A DNA stretch of 64,000 bases from Lewinellaceae bacterium SD302 (GTDB lineage Bacteria; Bacteroidota; Bacteroidia; Chitinophagales; Saprospiraceae). The translations under genes were made by a program, and so were the position numbers. Shown here in pieces: positions 16,949 to 24,472 of this stretch. Numbering within the stretch: position 1 is the first letter of the stretch; every line of letters starts with the position of its first letter. The stretch covers positions 1 to 64,000 of the forward strand of contig PDLQ01000025.1 in assembly GCA_002591745.1 (NCBI GenBank). Reading direction: 5' to 3'. Under the pieces are notes generated by a model that worked only from the letters and a program-made list of their open reading frames with translations, had not been told where the DNA came from and made no database searches.

Positions 16949-17566
16949 ATGAAATACCTGATCTTAAGTACCGCTTTACTATTCTCTCTGGCCATTTCCG
17001 CCCAGCACCAGACGCTGCTCGGCCGTTCTCCGCTCAACGGTGCTTTTGGCGCTCCGATCTACGAATACGGTTTTGATAGCGATCACGCCGGGGCCGTCGG
17101 TGGCGGTGGCGGATTGGTCTTTCGTAACTTCTTTCTCGGAGCCTACGGAATGGGATCGAACGAAGCCCTCACCCAACTCCTGGACGACGGAGAAATCGAC
17201 AACCTGGAACTCAGTCACGGTGGCCTCTGGCTCGGCGCGACCCCCCTCACCTATAGCGTCATTCACCCTTACCTGAGCACCCGTGTCGGCTGGGGAGTAG
17301 TAGATATTGATTTCGATGACCCCGACCTCGATTTTCAAGACCTCGACCAAGTGTTCGTCGTAACACCCGAAGCGGGTATTGAACTGAACGTCACCCGCTG
17401 GTTCCGCATCGCCGGTACCGCCAGTTACCGCGTGGTCACTGGTGTGAATGATGCCACGCCAGCTAGCGTATCAGATTCCCTGAAAGGCTTTCAGGGCGGA
17501 GTTACGCTACGATTCGGCTGGTTCGGCAATAATCGTGGCTGGAACAATCGTCGGAATGATTGGTAG
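16949..17566 (+). CDS. Secreted protein, probable outer-membrane barrel
   Basis: 205 residues with a signal peptide (MKYLILSTALLFSLAISAQ). The mature part shows alternating hydrophobic strands (GGGGLVFRNFFLGAYGMG, ASYRVVTGVN, GGVTLRFGWFG) consistent with an eight-strand barrel. A short acidic insert (DFDDPDLDFQDLDQ) could lie in a loop. No specific family is recognised. It diverges from tetR with the operator between them, so it may be a TetR target. Confidence 0.75.
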   Translation: MKYLILSTALLFSLAISAQHQTLLGRSPLNGAFGAPIYEYGFDSDHAGAVGGGGGLVFRNFFLGAYGMGSNEALTQLLDDGEIDNLELSHGGLWLGATPLTYSVIHPYLSTRVGWGVVDIDFDDPDLDFQDLDQVFVVTPEAGIELNVTRWFRIAGTASYRVVTGVNDATPASVSDSLKGFQGGVTLRFGWFGNNRGWNNRRNDW

Positions 17567-17847
17567 GCTTTTGGCTGACAACGTAGCAGTGTTTATTGCG
17601 ACCCGGGGCAACTGAATGGACAAACTCTCGATCCGGATCGATAACGCCAGTGTCAACCCCTGATATCTCTAATACGTAACTAGGCGCACGGTAGGATTTT
17701 TAATAATCTCTGGGAAGCAAATTGGCGTAATCACAATGATTTAAGTGATCTGACCAGCTGTTGCCATGAGCGATAGAACGCTAATTAATCTTAAATGAAC
17801 ATCAGTTAGCCCGGTTGCCTTAGAACGAAGAACCAAAACACACTACT
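17567..17847. other. Intergenic region with a degenerate repeat copy
   Basis: About 280 bp without a gene. GGCTGACAACGTAGCAGTG at 17573-17591 matches the dispersed repeat at 16 of 19 positions but lacks the exact core. I see no tRNA, hairpin terminator or clear promoter. Confidence 0.5.
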
Positions 17848-18099
17848 ATGGGTATTCTATACTGGATCCTTCTCGGCCTTGTGGCCGGCGCCATCGCTAA
17901 ATACATTCACCCCGGTCCCGATCCCGGCGGCTGGATCGCTACCATTCTTATCGGCATCGTCGGTGCAGTCGTTGGCGGCTTCATCGGTCGTGCACTGGGT
18001 TTTGGAGCAGTCACCGGTTTCAACCTGGGCTCCATTCTTATCGCCGTACTCGGTGCGGTGCTGTGCCTGTTCCTATACCGCCGGTTAGCTAAAGGCTAA
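17848..18099 (+). CDS. GlsB/YeaQ/YmgE-family small membrane protein
   Basis: 83 residues with three membrane segments rich in glycine (ILYWILLGLVAGAIAKYI, WIATILIGIVGAVVGGFIG, LGSILIAVLGAVLCLFLY) and the family's PGPDPGGWIATILIGI signature. Often annotated as transglycosylase-associated or stress-response membrane protein; the biochemical role is not established. It stands alone and ends in a strong hairpin at 18175-18203. Confidence 0.9.
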   Translation: MGILYWILLGLVAGAIAKYIHPGPDPGGWIATILIGIVGAVVGGFIGRALGFGAVTGFNLGSILIAVLGAVLCLFLYRRLAKG

Positions 18100-18174
18100 A
18101 TTACCGAAACGCGCGCTCTCCGAGCGTCCGTTGTTAAATGTGTAGCCGCTCAAGTAGCGGTATACTCTATTTTA

Positions 18175-18203
18175 GAAGAGGCCACCCTTTGGGTGGCCTC
18201 TTC
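18175..18203. terminator. Bidirectional intrinsic terminator
   Basis: A perfect 13-bp stem (GAAGAGGCCACCC, 18175-18187) with a TTT loop, between the convergent GlsB-like and 104-aa genes. An A/T-rich stretch (TATTTTA) precedes it on the left. Confidence 0.8.
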
Positions 18204-18206
18204 CCG

Positions 18207-18521
18207 TTATTCGACTATCCCACCGATTTGAATCACGAAGCCAAAACGTTCGTCGCTATCGACATCCTTGTTGAGAAATTCTTCGACTTCCAGGTTTTTA
18301 TAGGTCACTTTCAACCGCTCATTACCATTCACTAATTCTACGTGACGGTAAGGGACCGGTTTGTCCAGATCGGCAATTCCAAAGGTCGGGTCGGTCTCGT
18401 AGAGTTTGGCGAACCACTCATCAGTAGCCGTTCGGTAGATTTCCTGACTACTTCCGGATTTAATGGATTGAATCTCTTCCGGGGTGGCCTCGATGCTTAA
18501 GACAGTTGGTTGTTTAGACAT
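18207..18521 (-). CDS. Small protein, possibly ASCH/PUA-like
   Basis: 104 residues, soluble. The pattern TPEEIQSIKSGSSQEIYRTATDEWFAKL, then PYRHVELVNGNERLKVTYKN, then FVIQIGGIVE resembles small ASCH-domain proteins, which have I-x-x-G-x-K/S-x-x-E-x-R followed by a W and a strand pair around a nucleic-acid-binding cleft. The match is by eye and several usual residues are absent, so the assignment is tentative. It runs leftward into a terminator and has no evident partner. Confidence 0.65.
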   Translation of the reverse strand: MSKQPTVLSIEATPEEIQSIKSGSSQEIYRTATDEWFAKLYETDPTFGIADLDKPVPYRHVELVNGNERLKVTYKNLEVEEFLNKDVDSDERFGFVIQIGGIVE

Positions 18522-18670
18522 AGCAGTTGTTGTTTACCGTAGAAAACCGCTTTGGCCCGGGAAAAGATCGCTTTAGCCACTCGTTCGATCGCTTTCGGTA
18601 ATGGTTTATCAACCCGTATTGCTGCTCACCGCCAGACTAAAGACCAAGTGGGGCGCTCAGTCGCCATTGC

Positions 18671-19255
18671 TTACTCTTCCAGATCAAAGATCTTGTCTTC
18701 CTCACTACTTTCCGCGCTTTCCCGCAAATTATCCATGGCGTCAGCGGCCTGGTTGTAGAAATCGGTGAAGATGGGCAGGAGGTCTTTGCCGCGTTCCCAT
18801 ACGAACTGCGGAAGTGGTTCCAGCATGGTATAGGTAATGGACTGCTGCTTAGCCTCCTCATTGATCAGACGGCTGCGATCGGCAAACAGGGCAAGACCCG
18901 AAAAGACCAGAATGAAGAAGAAGCCGGACAGAGTCCCCCCCAGTATCTGATTGACCACGTTAATGTTGACGCTTTCCAGTATCCCCGTGAGGCCACGCGC
19001 CAGGATACGGAACAGGATCAGGACCAAAGCAAAAGTAATAACGGCTCCCAGTATGAAGAGTCCGCCTTTCCAGCTGGAATTTTCCGCGCTGAATATATCC
19101 TCCAGTAAGCCGGCCATGACGGGGCCGAATTTCATGGCAGCCAGCACGCCGAAGACATAACTGGTCAGGTTCAGTACGGTGGAAATGATTCCTTTGCTGT
19201 AGCCAACCCAAAATCCGTAGGCGGCGAAGATGAGGCAGATAATATCTAAAATCAT
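18671..19255 (-). CDS. CvpA-family membrane protein
   Basis: 194 residues with four membrane segments at about 2-20, 26-45, 67-88 and 103-125. The N-terminal MILDIICLIFAAYGFWVGYSKGII pattern is typical of CvpA/colicin-V-production proteins. The C-terminal 60 residues are acidic and soluble. The family is widespread, with a poorly defined role in envelope stress and, in some bacteria, purine-operon linkage. A TATCTTTG promoter element lies only 4 bp before the start codon, which would give an almost leaderless mRNA. Confidence 0.88.
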   Translation of the reverse strand: MILDIICLIFAAYGFWVGYSKGIISTVLNLTSYVFGVLAAMKFGPVMAGLLEDIFSAENSSWKGGLFILGAVITFALVLILFRILARGLTGILESVNINVVNQILGGTLSGFFFILVFSGLALFADRSRLINEEAKQQSITYTMLEPLPQFVWERGKDLLPIFTDFYNQAADAMDNLRESAESSEEDKIFDLEE

Positions 19256-19259
19256 GGCC

Positions 19260-19267
19260 CAAAGATA
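19260..19267 (-). promoter_or_regulatory. TAnnTTTG promoter element abutting the cvpA-like start
   Basis: On the minus strand it reads TATCTTTG. With initiation about 6-7 nt downstream, the transcript would begin at or within a few nucleotides of the ATG at 19255. Confidence 0.5.
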
Positions 19268-19407
19268 AGTCGGCGTCGACGAGTAGAAGCAACATTTTCG
19301 ACCGGCAAGCCGTTTATGATGACTGAGAGGCTATCTACCCCAACTTATAGCCCGCCGGCGCAACTCATTTTTTCCTCCCCTTCGGAAAAATTTGCCCGGT
19401 AAAATCA

Positions 19408-19439
19408 GAAAGCCGTAAACGCATGCGTTTACGGCTTTC
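19408..19439 (-). terminator. Terminator hairpin of the S41 protease gene
   Basis: A 32-bp perfect palindrome whose arms begin GAAAGCCGTAAACGCA, 25 bp beyond the stop codon of the leftward protease gene. No long T-run follows. Confidence 0.75.
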
Positions 19440-19463
19440 GTTGTGTTGCTTCCGATTTGAAAG

Positions 19464-21614
19464 CTACTCTTTCATACCCATACCCATCTTCATGTTGATC
19501 AGATCGTTGAGGATGTAAAGGGTTTCGTTGATGTAAACGTCGCGCTTGACGTCCTTGATGAATTCATCATTACGGTCCTTTTTGGATTCGTCTTCTTCGA
19601 AGGTCGGCAGGTCTACTGCTAGGTTAGCCACTCCGCCCACGACTTCATCCTTGAACATTTTTTTGTATTTCTTGGCCTCTTCGTCGTCGGCTTGCTCCCG
19701 TTGCTGATAGTCTTCCAGGCTGAGGGGGAAAGTATTACGGTCGCGGAGTCGCTTGAAGCGGGTAGCATTCTCTTCCACCAGGGCGAAGGTTGCGTTGTTA
19801 CCCACCCGTTCGGCGCTGCGCTTACGCAGCAGGTCGATGTTGCCAATTATGAAAGCATCTTGCTCATGCTTTACGGGGGCGATCTGTGTCCATTCCAGGG
19901 CATTTTCCTGGCGTTTTTCACCGGACTCAATGTAGGCGTAAACGTCCGGCAGGACAATGTCCGGCACAACACCCCGCAGCTGGGTAGAGCCTCCGTCTAC
20001 CCGGAAAAATTTCTGGATCGTCAGCTTAACCGTTCCCAGTGGCTTAACCTCCTCGTAACCACGAATGGTGCGATCCAGGTCGATGAAGCGCTGAACCGTA
20101 CCCTTGCCAAAAGTAGAACTGGAACCAACGATCACGGCCCGGTCGTAGTCTTGCAGGGCCGCAGCAATGATCTCACTGGCACTGGCGCTACCGTTATTAA
20201 CCATGATGGCCAGTGGGCCGTCATACTGTACTTCGGGGTCGGTATCACGGAGTACATCCAGATTATCGCGGCGGTCTTTGACCTGAACAACTGGACCTTT
20301 TTCAATGAATAGTCCACTCATTTTAACAACCTCGGCCAAAGAGCCACCACCGTTATCACGCAGATCCAGGATGATGCCATCTACACCGACGTTCTTGAGC
20401 TTTTCGATCTCCACTTTTACGTCTTCGGCACTGAAGTGACCGTCTTCGTTCTGAAAATCAGCGTAGAAGCTGGGCAGATAGATATAGCCGATCTGCTCGC
20501 CTTCTTCCTTGCCGTCCAGGATCAGGGAGCGGGCGAATTTGTCGTCGATTACAATGATGTCACGGGTAATCGATATCTCGCTGATCTCTCCGGTTGGTTT
20601 CTTAACGGTCAGGTGAACCACGGTACCTTTGGGGCCGCGAATTTTGTCCACCACATCGTCAATGGTCATTCCTTTGATGTCCACGGCTTCTTTCTGATCG
20701 TCCTGGCGTACGGCCATGATCATATCGTCTTCTTCAATTTCCTTTCCTTTCCAAGCGGGGCCACCAACTACCAGTGAGGTCACTTTGGTGTATTCGTCCG
20801 TGGCCTGCAGAGTGGCACCGATGCCTTCCAACCGGCCGCTAAAACGGATGTCGAAGTTTTCTTTGTCGCGGGGGCGCAGGTAATTTGTGTGGGGATCGAA
20901 CATCCCGGTCAGGGCGTTGATGTAGCTGCTCAGGCGCTGGGAACGCTTTGCCTTGTCGAGGCGGTCGTAATAATTGTCGAAAGTTTCAAGAATATCTTCC
21001 CGTACTTCTTTTTCCAACTCTATTGCGGTAGGCTGCTCGGTAAGGGTCGTGTCCTTGGCGGCTTCCTCCATTTTCTGATTAACACGGCGGATGGCGTCGC
21101 GCAACAAGTATTCTTCCCAATAGACCCGCTGTGCCACGGCGTTGGGCGTCCATTCGCTTTCCTTTTCACGCACCTCGAAAGTGCCGCCTTTCTCCAGGTC
21201 GAAAGGTTCGCTCAGGATATCACGGTACCATTCCTGGGTTTTGATGCGGTTAGCGTCGTAGACGGCCATTACGGCGTTAAAGAAGTCCAGTTTGCCTTCC
21301 CTGGCCTGATCGTCCAGTAGATTACGGTAACCACTTAGCTTATCGAGGTCTTCCTTACAAAAGAAAAGACGGGCACCATCCAGTTGGTCCAGATAAGCAC
21401 GGTAAGCGGCAGTACTAAATTCATCGTCCAGTTCGGCGGGGGAGAAGTGATAACGTTCCAGATTACGCATCACGGTTTGCATGATCACAGCCTCTTTCTC
21501 TTCGTCGGAACCGCCGGTCTGAGGGCTGAATAGCGTAAAAGCAAAAAAGCCGGTTGCCAGCAAGCCGGAAAAGAGGAGGGGGAGTCGTTGCAACATAATC
21601 TTTTGTTTTTCCAT
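19464..21614 (-). CDS. Carboxy-terminal processing protease, S41 family (tail-specific)
   Basis: 716 residues from the ATG at 21614 (MEKQKIMLQRLPLLFSGLLATGFF); a start at 21629 is also possible. A signal or anchor segment begins the protein, so it acts in the periplasm. Order: N-terminal helical region, PDZ domain (GIGATLQATDEYTKVTSLVVGGPAWKG...), S41 catalytic core with GGSLAEVVKMSGLFI and NNGSASASEIIAAALQDY (nucleophile serine) and SSTFGKGTVQ (general-base lysine), then a C-terminal extension of the Tsp/Prc type. The length agrees with Tsp-like enzymes (about 680-720). It degrades or trims envelope proteins. Confidence 0.94.
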   Translation of the reverse strand: MEKQKIMLQRLPLLFSGLLATGFFAFTLFSPQTGGSDEEKEAVIMQTVMRNLERYHFSPAELDDEFSTAAYRAYLDQLDGARLFFCKEDLDKLSGYRNLLDDQAREGKLDFFNAVMAVYDANRIKTQEWYRDILSEPFDLEKGGTFEVREKESEWTPNAVAQRVYWEEYLLRDAIRRVNQKMEEAAKDTTLTEQPTAIELEKEVREDILETFDNYYDRLDKAKRSQRLSSYINALTGMFDPHTNYLRPRDKENFDIRFSGRLEGIGATLQATDEYTKVTSLVVGGPAWKGKEIEEDDMIMAVRQDDQKEAVDIKGMTIDDVVDKIRGPKGTVVHLTVKKPTGEISEISITRDIIVIDDKFARSLILDGKEEGEQIGYIYLPSFYADFQNEDGHFSAEDVKVEIEKLKNVGVDGIILDLRDNGGGSLAEVVKMSGLFIEKGPVVQVKDRRDNLDVLRDTDPEVQYDGPLAIMVNNGSASASEIIAAALQDYDRAVIVGSSSTFGKGTVQRFIDLDRTIRGYEEVKPLGTVKLTIQKFFRVDGGSTQLRGVVPDIVLPDVYAYIESGEKRQENALEWTQIAPVKHEQDAFIIGNIDLLRKRSAERVGNNATFALVEENATRFKRLRDRNTFPLSLEDYQQREQADDEEAKKYKKMFKDEVVGGVANLAVDLPTFEEDESKKDRNDEFIKDVKRDVYINETLYILNDLINMKMGMGMKE

Positions 21615-21707
21615 GTTCACCCGGTGCAATTACCAATGGGTGATCATCGTCTCGTTCTATAACTGTTAAAGCCGCGCCGTCATTGTTCGGCGCGTTGGGG
21701 TAGTTGG

Positions 21708-21715
21708 CAAATTTA
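21708..21715 (-). promoter_or_regulatory. Possible promoter of the S41 protease gene
   Basis: TAAATTTG on the minus strand matches TAnnTTTG and would give a leader of about 85 nt. No -33 element is obvious. Confidence 0.4.
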
Positions 21716-21839
21716 AAAGCCTAAGGCCGGGAACCCAAAAAACCTTTGTATTGCGTATGCCTGTCCTTAAAGATAAAAGGTTTGGCGAGGCGGGAAGGTT
21801 GTATGACCCTGGGTTTTAGTAAACTGTTAACAGTATTTT

Positions 21840-21858
21840 GGCTAACAAAGTAGCAATG
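21840..21858 (+). repeat. Dispersed CAAAGTAGC-core repeat, consensus copy
   Basis: GGCTAACAAAGTAGCAATG, identical to the copy at 59075-59093. It lies 18 bp beyond the stop codon of the arylamine N-acetyltransferase gene. Confidence 0.8.
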
Positions 21859-21875
21859 CTGATTATCAGCCAGCT

Positions 21876-22685
21876 CTAAATGCCACTGAGGCGCTGCTTT
21901 TCTTCTTCGCTCAGTTGAAGTTCCATCCCGAATTCCTCCCGTAAACACTTTAACCAGGCGGCACCATCGGCAACTTCCTTTTTCCGCACTACCTCTTGGC
22001 CGATCCGCTCCGAAAACTGATTGTCGAACAGTCCTTTACGCCCTCGCTCCGTAAACAGCCCGATGAAACGATGGGGGACGAAATGCGAATCCGGGTGACA
22101 TTCCATGTAAAAGTTGGCCGTCTTAAGATCGGAAGGGTATACTGGTTTGTCTTCGAAGGCGTATTGACGCTGCCAGCCGTCCCGGGTATTACGGCTGAGC
22201 ATATACTCGTAGTCGCCAATCTTTTCTACTTTAATCAATCCTTCCCCGTCGTCAACGGGTTCAGGGTTCTGAATATTCAGTGGCAACCGACTGGTAAGAC
22301 CTCCGAACCCTACGTCGGTCAGGTAATCTTTTTCGCCAATGGTCACCAGGTTGGCCAGGTGGTTGCGTGGCGGCACCTCCGGCGGGTCGCGTAGCCAGAC
22401 GCGAGCCAGTACAGCCCGGACGGAAAAGCCGAGCGCGCGCAGCAGTTCTCCGAATAGGCCGTTGAGCTCGAAGCAATAACCACCGCGGCCGTTCAGTACC
22501 ACTTTTTCAAATATGCCATCGGAGTCCAGCCGCAAAGGTCTTTTGAGAAAAACGTCGAAATTCTCGAATGGAACTACCAGCATGTGCCGTCTTTGTAATC
22601 GTGATAGCAGGTCGTAGTCTGGTTTTTGAGGATCGGAATAATAACCAAGAAAATCCAGGTAAGTCTTCAGCTTTTCTTCGGTCAT
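21876..22685 (-). CDS. Arylamine N-acetyltransferase
   Basis: 269 residues of the NAT family, which transfer acetyl groups from acetyl-CoA to arylamines and hydrazines. The catalytic triad is visible: C71 in RGGYCFELNGLFGELL, H109 in PRNHLANLV, and D124 in LTDVGFGG. The N-terminal LQRRHMLVVPFENFDV motif is also typical. Length is normal. It lies 42 bp downstream of the glycosyltransferase gene on the same strand and is probably co-transcribed, though no functional link is apparent. Confidence 0.93.
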   Translation of the reverse strand: MTEEKLKTYLDFLGYYSDPQKPDYDLLSRLQRRHMLVVPFENFDVFLKRPLRLDSDGIFEKVVLNGRGGYCFELNGLFGELLRALGFSVRAVLARVWLRDPPEVPPRNHLANLVTIGEKDYLTDVGFGGLTSRLPLNIQNPEPVDDGEGLIKVEKIGDYEYMLSRNTRDGWQRQYAFEDKPVYPSDLKTANFYMECHPDSHFVPHRFIGLFTERGRKGLFDNQFSERIGQEVVRKKEVADGAAWLKCLREEFGMELQLSEEEKQRLSGI

Positions 22686-22726
22686 GCTGGCGTTTTAATA
22701 GGATACAACTCAAGCGCTGGCGGGGT

Positions 22727-24268
22727 TTAGCACGAACGCAGGGCTTTGGCCGGAGATTTTATCCTCCACAATTCTACTGCTAATAGTGTATAAACGACCA
22801 GGTACTCCACTCCCACCAGCCATAAATTCTCCTGGTACGGTACGGTAGTATAACTGGCGTAGGTCAATACAATAAGAAATGACCAGACGATGGGGTAGCG
22901 TAAGTGCGTAAAACAACTCAGCAAGATTGGAATACTCAGGTACCAGGGGTGTACCGTCGTGGCGCAGAACAAGTAGATGCTGAAGGCCAGCATCCACCAG
23001 AAGGGTAGGTTGAGGTAGCTCGCCGGTAAGGGTTCTGTAGATCCGTCGCGAAGTCCTGGGACTTTCGAATGATTTGGTTCAAGTCCGGAAGCTTCGTGCT
23101 CTCGGTCACTTTGAGCTTTGCTACTTTGAAGCCATAAATATCCCTCTGCTGCGGCTAAAAGTAAGATGAGAGCGCCCGCCACCTTACCCAGTAACGGGCC
23201 AAAACGAGCAATCTGGTTCCAGCCGATTTCGTAGTATCCATACGTGCGTAGCAGATAATAGAGACTGGCGTTGAATTCGAATTTTCGAAAATACAGGTCC
23301 AGGCTACTACCGAAATTCCGGATAAATTCCAGATCGATCAATGGCAAGAACATCACGAGCAGACTGAGCCCGAATACCAGACTGAATAACCAGAAATCAC
23401 GACCATATTTCCCGCGCCAAAGCCTGACGATCAGGAACGGCAACAACATCAGTGGCAGTAGCTTTGCGGCTACGGATAGGGCAAATGCCAGTGCGCCGTA
23501 CACGATCTTGCGCCGACTTAAGAGCCAAAGAGCCAATAACAAAAAGAAAACCATCAACCCCTCGAAGTGAAGATTGCCGCATATTTCCACGAGGATGAGC
23601 GGGTTCAACCAGTACAAAAGAGCCGAACTTTTGGGAAGGCCCCAGGCAGGCAACATTCGTAGCAGTAACCAGATGGTACCACATTCGCCGGCAAAAAGGA
23701 ATAGTTTCATCAGTACGCCCCCCAGCCACCAGTTCTCTCCGGCGAGAGCAGTAGCAAAAGTGAAAACCCCCTGGGCAACCGGCGGATAAATAGTATAGTA
23801 TTCCGGAGAATTGAGCTTTTCGAAAAGTTGCTGACTCAGTCCCGGAACACCATTGCCTGCCTCCAGATAATGGGCTGGTAGCTCGGAAAACGGACTGATG
23901 CCGGCGTTGAGCAGGTAACCATCCCAGAGGAAACGGTAGATATCATCACTGAGCAATGGGAAAGCGAAGAGCAAAAATAGACGGAGTGCCAGGCCAACGA
24001 CCAATAAAAAAGAAAGCAGGGAACCCAGGGTCGAGGATCTCTGGTCCGAGATGTTCGTTAGAGCGGAGGGAAGGATTGCAGGGTTGAAGGATTGAAAGAA
24101 GGATGGATTGGAGGGAGAGGTGAACTGGCAGCGTACCAACCATAAATAGCCGGTAAAGGCCAGGATGAATCCGCCTAAGACTTCCCAAAATACGCCGCGG
24201 TCAACGAAGAAACCGAGAAACAAAGTCCCCAGGGCCAGTAGGATTCCAGCGAAAATATTTGAAAACAA
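22727..24268 (-). CDS. Polytopic membrane glycosyltransferase (GT87/mannosyltransferase-like)
   Basis: 513 residues with about ten or more membrane helices. The first loop has the acidic motif LLSDDIYRFLWDG, and PEYYTIYPPVAQGVF follows, both typical of GT-C enzymes that use polyprenyl-phosphate sugars. VHPWYLSIPILLS near the C terminus is a further family signature. Two polar stretches look like additions to loops: residues 50-82 (PSNPSFFQSFNPA...) and 383-413 (LWLQSSKAQSDREHE...). Their DNA resembles intergenic repeats. Acceptor unknown. Confidence 0.85.
   Translation of the reverse strand: MFSNIFAGILLALGTLFLGFFVDRGVFWEVLGGFILAFTGYLWLVRCQFTSPSNPSFFQSFNPAILPSALTNISDQRSSTLGSLLSFLLVVGLALRLFLLFAFPLLSDDIYRFLWDGYLLNAGISPFSELPAHYLEAGNGVPGLSQQLFEKLNSPEYYTIYPPVAQGVFTFATALAGENWWLGGVLMKLFLFAGECGTIWLLLRMLPAWGLPKSSALLYWLNPLILVEICGNLHFEGLMVFFLLLALWLLSRRKIVYGALAFALSVAAKLLPLMLLPFLIVRLWRGKYGRDFWLFSLVFGLSLLVMFLPLIDLEFIRNFGSSLDLYFRKFEFNASLYYLLRTYGYYEIGWNQIARFGPLLGKVAGALILLLAAAEGYLWLQSSKAQSDREHEASGLEPNHSKVPGLRDGSTEPLPASYLNLPFWWMLAFSIYLFCATTVHPWYLSIPILLSCFTHLRYPIVWSFLIVLTYASYTTVPYQENLWLVGVEYLVVYTLLAVELWRIKSPAKALRSC
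23118..23134 (-). repeat. Dispersed CAAAGTAGC-core repeat inside the glycosyltransferase gene
   Basis: TTGCTACTTTGAAGCCA on the + strand, read on the minus strand as W-L-Q-S-S-K, within a loop after a hydrophobic helix. Confidence 0.75.
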
Positions 24269-24296
24269 CTTGATAGCGGTCTGTTTGGCTTTATTC

Positions 24297-24304
24297 CAAA
24301 GGTA
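24297..24304 (-). promoter_or_regulatory. TAnnTTTG promoter element of the glycosyltransferase gene
   Basis: TACCTTTG on the minus strand, 28 bp before the ATG at 24268, implying a leader near 22 nt. Confidence 0.6.
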
Positions 24305-24472
24305 ACGCGGCTATCTGTTTCCCACTCAACAAGACGGTAAAATGACCAGTGAAGGGACTGAGGCAAGCACAAATCTTATCACTTCCCCATATAAAAAGCC
24401 AAACTTAACCGCAACGACCTCCGGCGGAGAGCGGTGCGGCCTTGTTTGGCCCAAAGAATGCTGGGTTTGATT

